Part shown: positions 46,458-57,244 of the stretch, piece by piece
Layout: each line of letters opens with the position of its first letter
Numbering within the stretch: position 1 is the stretch's first letter
From: Spongilla lacustris
Lineage: Eukaryota > Porifera > Demospongiae > Spongillida > Spongillidae
DNA length: 64,000 nt
Reading direction: 5' to 3'
NCBI GenBank assembly: GCA_949361645.1
Contig: OX442422.1
Span: forward strand, 1,660,580 to 1,724,579
Made by a program: the position numbers and the translations under genes
Notes under the pieces: model-generated
The model's input: only the letters and a program-made list of their open reading frames with translations
Databases searched by the model: none
What the model was told of the DNA's origin: nothing

Positions 46458-46863
46458 GCCTCGTCCCCAGGCCCTGTTTTATTAAAGTTACGGGGGGGCC
46501 TGGTAGACACTGCCAGGGTCGAAGCGCGCATGCGCTAGTTTGTCCCAGAATACCTGGAGTAACCGTAATTTCCTTTTGGAAACCATTCCGTATACTCGTC
46601 TGATTTCGCGATGGCGTATTCTGTTGAGTTCCGAAAAGCGGTGGCTTATCCTTTATCGTGTCTTAACGAACGAAATCATGCAGGCGAGCAGCATACGCCA
46701 TCGCGAAATCAGACGAGTATACGGAATGGTTTCCAAAAGGAAATTACGGTTACCCCAGGTATTTTGGGACAAACTAGCGCATGCGCGCTTCGACCCTGGC
46801 AGTGTCTACCAGGCCCTGTTTTTCCCCCCGTAACTTTAACAAAACAGGGCCTGGGGACGAGGC
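46458..46863. mobile_element. 406-bp near-perfect palindrome, MITE with TA target site
   Basis: The outer ends GCCTCGTCCCCAGGCCCTG and its complement are flanked by TA. The inverted arms continue through GACACTGCCAGGGTCGAAGC, CGCATGCGC and ATTTCGCGATGGCGTAT. Each arm is roughly 180 nt around a loop of about 50 nt. Short ORFs inside follow the palindrome and are not genes. It has the same outer ends as 1670-1762 and 48194-48331. Confidence 0.85.
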
Positions 46864-47811
46864 TAAATACATGATGTATCTCAGGACGCGTGTTTTAATG
46901 ACATTCATAGTCCAACAACTTATAATACATTGTAGAATAAAATTAAATTACCAATACATGTAACCAGGGGTGGGGTGGGGGGCGATGAAGGGCGAAGGGA
47001 GAAGAGGAGAAATTGCTATGACATTATGTTTTAGGTACTGGCATATTGTTTGCTACAAATTGAAAAAACCAATAGCCAAGAGACAGTCCCCAACATGCCT
47101 GATATGGATGCACATAAAGCCAAAACTAAAAACAACCAGCACAAAGGAAGTAAGGTAGAGTGTCATCTGAACAACATGAGACAATATCACACACATGTCT
47201 ACTACATAGCAAAATACTTACCATGCACATTGCTTTCATTATTCTAAAGACTTCCAGCCTCGCCCATTTTGCATAATCATAAGGTTACCACTTGTCTTAT
47301 TCCAACTTTCACTTATTCAAGGCAACACATCCCTCCGACAAAGCAAAACAATGGTTATAGAGAAAAGCGTTTCCCTACTGTTCTTATTGTGCCCACACTA
47401 CACAGAAGTCGTTGCCTTTTCATACAGTTTGTTGTGCACAACATGGCCACAAACAATGTTTGCACTTCTTAGCACAGAACTGCTCAGAATATCCCTCCAA
47501 ACTGTAAACGAGTGGAGGCTCCTCCCCATCACATGCCACTCCTTTGAGAACTAGTTACCGTGTCAACTAGGATAGTGAATAATTCTTATTTGAATGCATG
47601 AATGATGGTCCTGGTTTCTAGAAATTCTAAGGAGTCATCTTGAAAGCATTGTGTACCCATTTCAAAACAAGCACTACGTAAAATGGATGCTACATACATG
47701 TATAACCAACTGTGCGCACACAACTGAATACACAGAACAAACAGTACAATAACTGTCAACAAACAGTATGATCATCATTAAATGGACAGCTTGGTTTGTG
47801 GATGAGATCCA

Positions 47812-48035
47812 TCTTTCATCCACCGGCCTGATCTCAGGGGGTGGGGCTCCACTTCCATTGCACACCCCCTCCACCTGACCACCCACCTCAACAGGATTGA
47901 CTGGTCCTTTTATCTCCACACCCGGGAAGGCTGAAGGGAGGGAGGTCAACATTATCAAATGTAGAACAGGACAAACCAGTTCTACTTACTGCAGTAAACC
48001 AGCTCATGACCAAGGGACTAGACAGTGACTCCAGC
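47812..48035 (-). pseudogene. Ig6 end and Ig7 start fragments
   Basis: In coding order, a short piece of Ig6 (GHELVYC and its GTAAGT donor, ~48020-47988), the intact short intron, then the start of Ig7 (FPGVEIKGPVNPVEVGGQVE, CNGSGAPPPEI) up to about 47815. Ig7 then breaks off at almost the same point as the fragment at 42134. Confidence 0.8.
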
Positions 48036-48060
48036 ATTTTGCATGGTTGTATGTGTGCAG

Positions 48061-48465
48061 AGGAGAGGCTGTGCATATACATTTGTGTGAAATTAAAGAA
48101 TGAATGAAGGCATCTCCAATTAAAGAACAACCATAAATTCCATACTTGCTTTGTGGAATGCTTATGTAACCTATCCATGCTGAGGGATAGGTAGCCTCGT
48201 CCCCAGGCTCTGTTTTTATTAAAGTTACGGGGGCGAAAACATATTTTTCGCCCTTCCAGGCCCTGTTTTTATTACAATTACATGTTTTTTGCCCCCGTAA
48301 CTTTAATAAAAACAGAGCCTGGGGACGAGGCTACCTATCCCTCAGCATGGATAGGTTACATAAGCATTCCACAAAGCAAGTATGGAATTTATGGTTGTTC
48401 TTTAATTGGAGATGCCTTCATTCATTCTTTAATTTCACACAAATGTATATGCACAGCCTCTCCTC
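48061..48465. repeat. Large inverted duplication centred on a MITE
   Basis: Arms of about 133 nt (48061-48193 and 48332-48465) are reverse complements. They carry GAGAGGCTGTGCATATACAT, CAATTAAAGAACAACCATAA and CCATGCTGAGGGATAGG. The central 138 bp is the MITE at 48194-48331. The flanks themselves are inverted, so this is not explained by insertion of the MITE alone. Confidence 0.85.
48194..48331. mobile_element. MITE of the GCCTCGTCCCCAGG family, TA target
   Basis: Inverted ends GCCTCGTCCCCAGGCTCTG and complement, flanked by TA. The inner sequence carries repeats of TTTTTATTA(A/C)A(A/G)TTAC. It sits exactly at the symmetry centre of 48061-48465. Confidence 0.8.
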
Positions 48466-48938
48466 AGTGGAGATGCTCAGTGGTTCCTAGTGCTAGCCTG
48501 CTAATCACTGAACTGTTTTCTGATTATGCTAAACATGAAAGAATAAGGTGAAGAGAATCATGTTCAAAACCAGCCAAATATGTTATTCATATTAAAGTTG
48601 GTGTTGACTGGAGTAAGAGTTTGTAGCATGTGTAGTATGTGGGGGCGTAAAACGTAAAAAGTTATGCCCAACTAATACCTTCCCTGTAGATGACAAAGGC
48701 ACTTGATCAAGTTCATGAAATTAAGATTCATAATTACATGTGTAATTCCACTGATGTGCTCAGCCTCCTGAAAATATATGGTGTGTGTGTGTGGGTGTGT
48801 GTGAATTTTGTAACTTGTGTACGCATGATGTGTGGTTTGTTATTATAATTAATGCTTCCATAACCATACAAGCCTCTGTATGCTTTTAATTCAGGACTTG
48901 TTTTATTTCATTATTAAAGATACGTTCAAGAGGAAAAA

Positions 48939-49355
48939 GTGATCAACACACATCAATTTGAGTTGGCTTTCAGAGTTATGATTTTAACAGCTAAAACTGC
49001 AACAGAAAATCTAAGACACAGGGTACAGTCTCTCCCCATTGAGATAGGACAGAAGTTTTGGTCAAAACATGGGCAAGCAAACAAAAGAACAGTTGTAACT
49101 TCTGCCACTCCAGGAGGTGACTTGTGTAGGAAACATCACCACATGACCACAGTACCCACTGATGAGCAGACTGAAGGAGCTGATGACCATCAGAGTGATG
49201 TACAGCCTGAAGGGGAACAACTGCAGAGGGCAGCCATGACACAGAACTTCCATCACAAACAGATGAGGCATTCAACTTACAAGTACGCCTATCATTGCAT
49301 CAAGAACGCAAATCAGAACTTTTACCAGCTCAACTACCTGAGAGGTATTGAATGA
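48939..49355 (+). CDS. Hypothetical 138-residue ORF in a low-copy repeat
   Basis: The ORF contains RTVVTSATPGGDLCRKHHH and an acidic/Gln-rich part (DDHQSDVQPEGEQLQRA), then a basic Tyr-rich end (KYAYHCIKNANQNFYQLNYL) followed by a donor-like AG|GTATTG. No known domain is recognised. Broken copies lie at 43300-43640 and 51350-51450 (plus) and parts at ~26960 and ~30480 (minus). It may be one exon of a repeated gene or part of a transposon. Confidence 0.35.
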   Translation: MINTHQFELAFRVMILTAKTATENLRHRVQSLPIEIGQKFWSKHGQANKRTVVTSATPGGDLCRKHHHMTTVPTDEQTEGADDHQSDVQPEGEQLQRAAMTQNFHHKQMRHSTYKYAYHCIKNANQNFYQLNYLRGIE

Positions 49356-49977
49356 AACATGTAAAATGGGTAGATGTAGTGTGTTTGTGTTATTATAGCT
49401 AGGGCAGACATGACAAAGAAATTCCACTGAGAGACAGTGAAAGAACATGTAAAAATGGGAGTGTATGTGTACACAGGCAGGTAGCCCAACTGATTTAACA
49501 TGTTATTGGTCATGCAGACATGCAAAACAGAAAAGCAACATTAATTAATGGCACACTATTACTACAGCATCCCACTTTGAACACAAGTTTGCTAAATTGG
49601 TTTTTCCTTGCAGTTGAAAATGGTTGCATCATATTAACTATCCTAGATGGATTGGTCCTAATATTGGATGGGAAAGGATAGGATTGTGTGCATGTATGAT
49701 GTGGTTCATAGGTGAGGCTGTGGTGTCTCCATACGTTTACATCACCTCATGGTTTGGGAAATTAGCCTATGCACAACATGTAGCAGATATGTAATTAGGG
49801 CTATACGTATTGGAGGAAACCAGGTACATGTATATGCTTGCATCGCATGTCTAATTGTGTTGGTCTAACACACATTTGCACACAATTGTAATGCACCTCT
49901 TCAGTTTCCAATCATCACAATATGTATCTGGTATGTTTATTCATTGAATACAATTGTAACTATATGTACTAATTTAA

Positions 49978-50333
49978 ACTACATAAGGCACACTACATAA
50001 GGCACACTACATAAGGCACACTACATAAGGCACACTACATAAGGCACACTACATAAGACACACTACATAAGGCACACTACATAAGACACACTACATAAGG
50101 CACACTACATAAGGCACACTACATAAGGCACACTACATAAGGCACACTACATAAGGCACACTACATAAGGCACACTACACAAGGCACACTACATAAGGCA
50201 CACTACATAAGGCACACTACATAAGGCACACTACATAAGGCACACTACATAAGGCACACTACATAAGGCACACTACATAAGGCACACTACATAAGGCACA
50301 CTACATAAGGCACACTACATAAGGCACACTACA
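49978..50333. repeat. 14-bp minisatellite
   Basis: About 25 units of ATAAGGCACACTAC, with ATAAGACACACTAC variants. It is followed by low-complexity sequence; 50340-51640 shows no supported gene. Confidence 0.95.
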
Positions 50334-51649
50334 AAAGAAGTCAAGGCATACTACAGTATAATAACTTACCTTAGTAGCTGAAGGAGGACTGAGGGTTAAT
50401 TATTAATCACTACTACTGTACCACACCTTATGATACATGAACCACACATCCAGATAGATATTTGCTTTTGACACATTTATGCTATGTTTAGAGATGGAGG
50501 TGCCAGGAAGGTGTAATTTGGCACCATATTTCGATCACCCAGGGGAAATTAAAAATTTGGATTAAGTGTGTGCTTTGCATGACCCTAAACCCTAATATTT
50601 ATCCATAACTATGTTTCTATCTCCATTTGGGCAACATTTGCCTGGCCCCAACCCAAAAGTGACTAAAAATAATTTACGAATATCTTTGGAAATTAAACCC
50701 TATAGCACTGTACCCTAACTGGTACCCTTATGTTAGCTCTCATACCACTTTGGCCTGCCCAGCTGGCTAGTGCACTAACATATGACCAAGCTTAAGATAA
50801 CTGCCTCCTCCCCATCATCACCTTAAGAGGTTAATCCCAATGCTACCAAAGTTTGCACCCCAATAGGAGCATAGAAATCGAGATAGAATGTAATATATTT
50901 TGCATGGGAGGGAAATCAATCTCATCCTGGTTTTTATTAGACAAATGCACGTAGAATCACAGGATGGGTTGGAATTGATTGGAAAATATTGCCCCACGGA
51001 TGGGAAATTAATCACTCCCATGTTGAAGTGTGGGGTTTGTTTTAAGATTCTAGTTGGAATTATTGACTAATAACTGGGATCAGTGACTATGACATGACAA
51101 TTGTTGTTGAAAAGTTTTTTTCTTATTTGCGATGACGTCAGTTGCAGTTGTTTGCCCCATATGTCATAGCAGCTAAAGTAAAGTTTGCTATGGTACACCT
51201 ACATGTATGACTGCATGCAATCACATAAGAACATACACATACACACAATTGTATACATATGCCCCCATCTCAGTATTAACAGTGTTACCTTTGTGCCATG
51301 ATGTGAAGTTACACAGCCTGTATTAATGTTACTAAGTGATTGCATGTGTGACACAGAACTCCCATACACTCCACAACAAGGATGAGGTATTCAGCCTGCC
51401 AGTATCATTGCACACAAATCAGAACTGGTACCAGCATCTAACCAACTGAGAGATATTAAATGAAACATGTAAAAAGAGGAGATGTAGTGTATTTGAATAA
51501 TAGTCTATGTCAGGTTATTGTCAAGATAAAAAAAAAAGACTAAAAAAGGTAAGCCATGATTCCAATTAATGGCTTGCTATTACTGCAACAGATGTTTGCA
51601 CTTCTTTGCACAGAACTAAGATACTAAGAGACGCCCTAACTGAAGAGAC

Positions 51650-51712
51650 GGAGGTCAATATTATCAAATCTGGAACAGGACAAATCAGTTCTACTTGCTG
51701 CAGTAAACTCAG
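51650..51712 (-). pseudogene. Tiny Ig6-Ig7 junction remnant
   Basis: Contains the reverse complement of ...CTGCAGTAAG-type donor sequence and the intron segment GTCCTGTTCCAGATTTGATA then ATATTGACCTCC. It matches the short Ig6-Ig7 intron of receptors B and C. No exon of useful length remains. Confidence 0.55.
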
Positions 51713-52236
51713 TCAGACACATGAACCATAGATGTGCCTAAGGATTTTGAGTATGGTGCCCAGTCCACTTCATGGACTGAGGATGAGCTGGATCAATTTT
51801 TTGCTTTCACACATTTGGTGCAATGTTTGGAGATGGAGGTGCTGGGATAGTGTAATTTGACACCAGATTTCAACCACCCGATAGTAACTATAAAATAGGA
51901 TTTTGCTTGACCCTAAACCCTAATATTTCTACGCTTCTAGCTCCAGTAGGGCACATGAACCATACCTTAGAACATATATACAGATCATATCATTTGCCTG
52001 GCCACACCCCCTTATTACATGATTAACTCGGGATTTGAATGTGAATTTTGGCTGAAGGTGTACATGAAAATATTGAACCCTAGCCTATAATCAAACATTG
52101 AAGTCCAAGACACTAGGGTAGTACAGGGGTGTGGTAGTACTAATGGGGTGGATACCTCAGGGTACAACATAAAAGATACTTGGGACACACTCCCATTACA
52201 AAATTAAGATGGTGAATTAAAATATCTGATAGAGGC

Positions 52237-52514
52237 CTAATGACAAGGTACACCATAGGCAACATTGGCTTCCATCAGAGGGAGGACTGTGTAGGCTTCA
52301 TTAGTACTGATCTTGAACTGTTCTCCATCCTTAGGGCACATGACCTCATCATGCACCTCCTCCTGATGCCCCTCCCCCTCCTTATTGGTACAGAGATGCA
52401 GTCTGTAGATGCACAGCAGACCTAGAGTGATGGCAGCACCAGTGATGATCAGGGGAAGGATGAGGGACAGGCTGATGATTATGGTGATGGAGGAGGTGAG
52501 GGACACAGAAGGAC
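52237..52514 (-). CDS. Receptor C transmembrane/tail exon (alternative module)
   Basis: After acceptor ATTGCAG the exon encodes GPSVSLTSS, then a hydrophobic span (IIISLSLILPLIITGAAITL) and a charged tail (NKEGEGHQEEVHDE). It ends in NEAYTVLPL and NVAYGVPCH before TAG. It is unrelated to the transmembrane exon of A and B but joins Ig7 in the same phase 1. YTVL fits the YxxL/I class. The exon is intact although the upstream gene has frameshifts. Confidence 0.7.
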
Positions 52515-55500
52515 CTGCAATAGAATGATATAACTTGCTGCACAACTAATATGTGATGTAAAGTTCTTGTCATTAGTTGGCCAAATGACCACATGAAGAT
52601 GATACTTAAATGAGACAACAATATCAGGCCTGAGTAACCAAGTTCAATATAAAAGTTAAAAGTAATGATTGGGTATGGAATGGTTGCATTAATTCATACT
52701 AACATCACATCAACTTGCACATTGCTATCAATCATATGGCAGTTATGCTGCTTTGTGCAATGTGTGAAGAGAAGTGTGGTGTTGTGAATTTAAACTGAGA
52801 TGGAAGATGTCATCTAGTATCTATTTTAGCAACATTTCTTTTCCTTCTGTTGCACTCACCAATCACCAGCATGAAGGTAGCACTGTTATTACCAAGAATG
52901 TTACTGACAACACATGTGTAGCTGCTCTCATCCCCAGTCCTTATGTTGGTCAACCTCAGGGTGGAGGGGTCCACCGGATGAGATCCTGAACTGTTCCCCA
53001 GAGGTGCTCCATCCTTCATCCACCTGATCTCAGGGGGTGGGGCTCCACTCCCATTGCACACCACCTCCACCTGACCACCCACCTCAACAGGATTGACTGG
53101 TCCTTTTATCTCCACACCAGGGAAGGCTGAAGGGAGGGAGGTCAACATTATCAAATATAGAACAGGACAAACCAGTTCTACTTACTGCAGTAAACCAGCT
53201 CATGACCAATGGAGTAGTCAGTGACTCCATTGTCAGCAGAACATGAGTACACACCTCCATCCTGTGGTTGGATGTTGGTGATGGTGAGAGTGTAGGTGGT
53301 GATATGGGTGTGGTGATCTTGGGGGAGGGAGGAGTTATCCTTGAAGAAGTGAACTTTTGGAATGGGATATCCATAGACCTCACACACCAACTGGACACTC
53401 CCCCCAGCCTTCAGACACACTGCAACAGCCATTCCCAGGACAACAGCCGGTACTGGATGGGGAGGAGGTAGGAAGAAGAGAGACAATGTAATTAAAAACC
53501 TGATGGCGGGTAAAAATAGTGGTAGAAGTGGGAGGGGCACACATGACACAAATGTTCACACATGTGTGCCAATGTTAATTAGAATCGAGCTAATTATAAA
53601 CATTCCACACACCTCCTATGAGGGTTTATTATTAGCAATAACTTGTATAATTATGAAAATTTGTCTTACCCCCAAATGTGACAAAGATGGAGGAGGTGTT
53701 GACCACACCCACATAACCATAGAAGGAGGCCAAGTAGAATCCTTGAGTAGTGAGGTTAACAGAGGAGATGGTGAGAGAGGCACTGTAGATGATGGGGACA
53801 GTTGAGTTGTCAGAGACAGAGATGTTGGAGATGAGGTACAGATCACTGGACATCACCAGAGAGCCATTCATGTACCACTGAACATGGTCAGGAGGAGGGT
53901 ATGACATCACCTGTACCCTCAGAGTAGTACCACCACCTCCACCCACCACCACTACAGACTCCTTGATGGGAATAGGGAGCAGACCTGTTGGAGAAATATT
54001 AACTAACATTCCAAAATGCATGCATCTCTTAATACAAATTGTCTGTACATGTGTTACACAAGCAAACCCACCTGTGCAGGTACATGTATGGCCTCTTATC
54101 ACATATGCACACTTACTTGAGACCACCACTCTCCACTGTCTCCAAACTGAGCTGGTTCCATTGGACACTGAACACTGGTACATGCCCGAGTCCCCCTCCA
54201 ACAGACCATATATGGTCATGGTGAACCCACTGATCACCACACGTGGACCTGGGGACACCTCCTCCCCATTCCTGTACCACCTCATCCCCAGGCCCACTCC
54301 ATTGGCCTCACAGGTGAAGGAGACATTGGTGCCCCGGCACAGAGTTGACCAAACTGTCCCCAGGACTTGAGGTCACCACCAGGTTGGCCCTTGCTGGTCA
54401 GAGGAACAAGATGGCTACCAATACAGCCAATGTCATCACTCACCTAGGACAGTCAGTGTGGCTGTGTAAGATCGTACTGTAGAACTAGTATTGTTAAAGA
54501 TCTGGCATGTCACCACTGTTCCATTGTCATTAACTGATAGTGGACGTTTTATCATCAGTCTTACTACTGATGACCCCACTGATAATGTTGTTGTTTGCAA
54601 TGATGATCCACTTGTTATTGCACAGTTCAAAGATGTTGGCCCATCACCAGCAGCTACCATAGAGAACTGGACTTTAGTATCTCCTTCATAAGCAGTGACA
54701 TCTTCAAGTGGTTTGTAGATGACCAGTCCAGTCCTTGGAGAAGCTGGGGGAGAGGATGGGACAGACCTCATCATGTGGACTGGGAAGAAAGGGGACTCAC
54801 CAGTTATGTTAAACCTATATCTTGTTGGGCTGTCCACTGATAGGATTCCAAAGACATTGGTCACTCTACAGTGGAACACTCTGTGCAGTCACAGGGTCAA
54901 CCCCAATGATGGCAAGGTATTGTCCACCTTCCAGGTAGAGGAACTTGGTCCCAACACTGGGTACAGTTTGGTTGAGGCCATCCACCCAGATTATTGAAGG
55001 TGGAGGGTTGGACCATGACACATTACAGTAAAGGGCAACATTGTCTTTATAAAGTGGACTGGATGTGTTCTTGACACTGTATGTGATATCTTCTCCCTCA
55101 CCAAAGACTGCCAACAGAAGGACCACGTCATCAACTGTACCACTGTTATTGTGTGGTCACCTCACATGCATAGTAGACAGTGGCTGTTCTGCTTCTGATG
55201 GTCCCAAACTGATCACTGGTAGCCCTACAGTGGTAAGGGATGCCCCCTCTGGAAGCATCCACCCCCTCTACCACAGTGGGTATGAGCAGTGAGCCATTGA
55301 GCACATGGCCATCAGAGACAAAGGCTGGAGGGTCCCCTCTGTACCATGTGATGGTGGGGGAGGGGTGACCTTGGGCAGTACAGTCCAGCACCAGGGATGT
55401 CTTGTATACTACAGTGTCCTGGGGCTCCTGGGTGAATTGAGGAGGCTGGCCAGCTGCACAGGCCACTAAATGAAGCAGCACTGAAGGAAGTATACATTTG

Positions 55501-55517
55501 ATACTATTAGTAGACAT
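52237..55517 (-). pseudogene. Receptor C: seven-Ig receptor with alternative tail, two frameshifts
   Basis: Exons in coding order: leader plus Ig1 55517-55166, Ig2 55107-54801, Ig3 54743-54444, Ig4 54393-54117, Ig5 53984-53670, Ig6 53452-53186, Ig7 53126-52860, transmembrane/tail 52514-52237. The leader MSTNSIKCILPSVLLHLVAC is a plausible signal peptide in frame with Ig1 (or Ig1 has a separate leader exon spliced at 55454). Splice sites and phases match A and B. Ig2 has a 2-bp deletion near 54880 in an AG repeat, and Ig4 has a 4-bp insertion near 54334-54338. They do not compensate, so the sequence as given cannot encode the whole protein. The other exons are open and well conserved. Either this is a recent pseudogene or the sequence has errors. 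Ig7 lacks five residues (QTYMW) present in B. Confidence 0.7.
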
Positions 55518-55733
55518 ATTGGCATGCTAATTTGCTCTCATAGTAGTGTTATAATATACGTACAAAATGTTTCCATGTGCGTTAATTATAGTTTATTTTC
55601 CCTTGTACATCATGCCCATATCTCTACTGTGCACCTTGCTTTGGCAGCCCATTAGGTACAACAATACCTATATCTGCGCATTACCTGGCGTAGCTTACAC
55701 CATTGGCGCCTGTTGGGTGAAATATAATTGGCT

Positions 55734-55859
55734 CACAGGGGGAAAAAAGCGTCATATTGAACAGAAAACCACACGAAAATCAATAGAAGCGTGTGATGTT
55801 TGTGTGGTTTTCTGTTCAATCTCTAAATGATTCGACGCTTTTTTTTTTTTTTCCCTGTG
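55734..55859. mobile_element. Foldback element with CACAGGG ends
   Basis: Ends CACAGGGGGAAAAAAGCGTC and GACGC(T)nCCCTGTG, with an inner inverted repeat GAACAGAAAACCACAC against GTGTGGTTTTCTGTTC. It is absent from the matching place in receptor A's flank (~13470), where ATTGGCTCCAAAATC is continuous. The target duplication is unclear. Confidence 0.7.
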
Positions 55860-57136
55860 CACGCTCCAAAATCACACGCGTGTATGCTGGCTGACTGCAG
55901 CTGGCCTGGATGGATACCGGTAACTAAGTATATGTATCTGTATTGTGCGCGTGTTTGAAAGTGCCATACTTATCCTGTCCTAGTCGGGGTGCGACACACT
56001 ACGTATTTCCAGAAAGAATACCCCGATGTCGTTAGCGCTAGCAAGCACACCCCTGGCATGGCAGGAAAGAAAGTGCATTACTTACCTACTGCAGTACAAC
56101 TCATCCGCGCGAGAAGTATGGAGGCGTACACGAGGCCGCGCCGGGGGGTCATAACGTCGTTTACGTTAGTGGATACTGTTTAGTAAGCTCTTAAAAAATA
56201 AACGTTATCCAGCAATTTTACCTAGTCTCGCAAGCCAGACTAGAACACTAACAAACTAGTAGATATCTCTGTGAAATTTCTAAAACTATAATAATGCCAA
56301 GCATATAGGAATTAATATAACTGTATTTCCATGTGAGCTGCTTTTAGTCTACTAGTAAAAAAAATACGTATGTAATTTCCCTTACACCATCGTGCCCATG
56401 CATACCTCGTATGCTTACTGTGCACGTTACCCATGCAAGGTACAAAGATACCTATATCTGCTCATTACCCGACATAAGCTTACAGCCTTGTTAACGTTCA
56501 TAGATAGTATCCTTCTATGATATCATTGACGCCATGTTCACCATTGGCATAGCCTTCTTATACACTTACAGCCAATGCAATCACCACAAAGTCATGGGTG
56601 ATGATCATTGATCATGACACAAGCTATAACATCCTTGGTGCTAGCAAACTATAGGCAAACCCACTGGCGTGCATGGCACAAATGTAGACTAGCACAACAC
56701 AACTCATCCACGCGAGAGGTATAGGGTAATAGTCAATATATGTATCCGCGCCGGAAATTTGCTTGCAGCGCGTTTGGCGGAATGCGAAGGAAGGTCTGTT
56801 AATACAGCCGCCATTGGCATAGCCTGTGGGATGGAACACTCCAAAATCAGAGTCATGCGACGTGTCCTCGTGTCGATCATCTAACATTAAGTAACATTCG
56901 GGGTACGACCAGAAGGAAGAGCGATATTGTAGTTTTTAAAGACATATAAAGTAGTCCTGTTTGCGTTTGGCGGCGCCAGCAATTCAGGCATAGCGGCATG
57001 ACACAAATGGTATTACGTACCTAGCGTCATTCGTATCTGTGTGACGTACATGTAGGAGTACTGTCGCGCAAAAATACATGTACACTACAGATGGCAATAA
57101 TACCCCGCCCCCCACAGTCCCACCCCGCGGGGATAG

Positions 57137-57244
57137 TCTCGTACCCAGACCAGTCACAGCAGTGCGTGGATTACATCACCCCTACGTCCGAACGTAGTGG
57201 TGATGTAATCCACCCACTGCTGTGACGTATTTGGGTCTGGTACG
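57137..57244. mobile_element. Hairpin element (TCTCGTACCCAGACC family)
   Basis: Ends TCTCGTACCCAGACC and GGTCTGGTACG, with stem GTGGATTACATCACC against GGTGATGTAATCCAC. It is absent at the equivalent position (~17600) in receptor A's flank. Relative of 32857-32972. Confidence 0.7.

Noticed and set aside
46540..46874. Overlapping basic ORFs on the plus strand
   Set aside because: Located entirely within a palindromic MITE; the two halves encode inverted versions of the same sequence.
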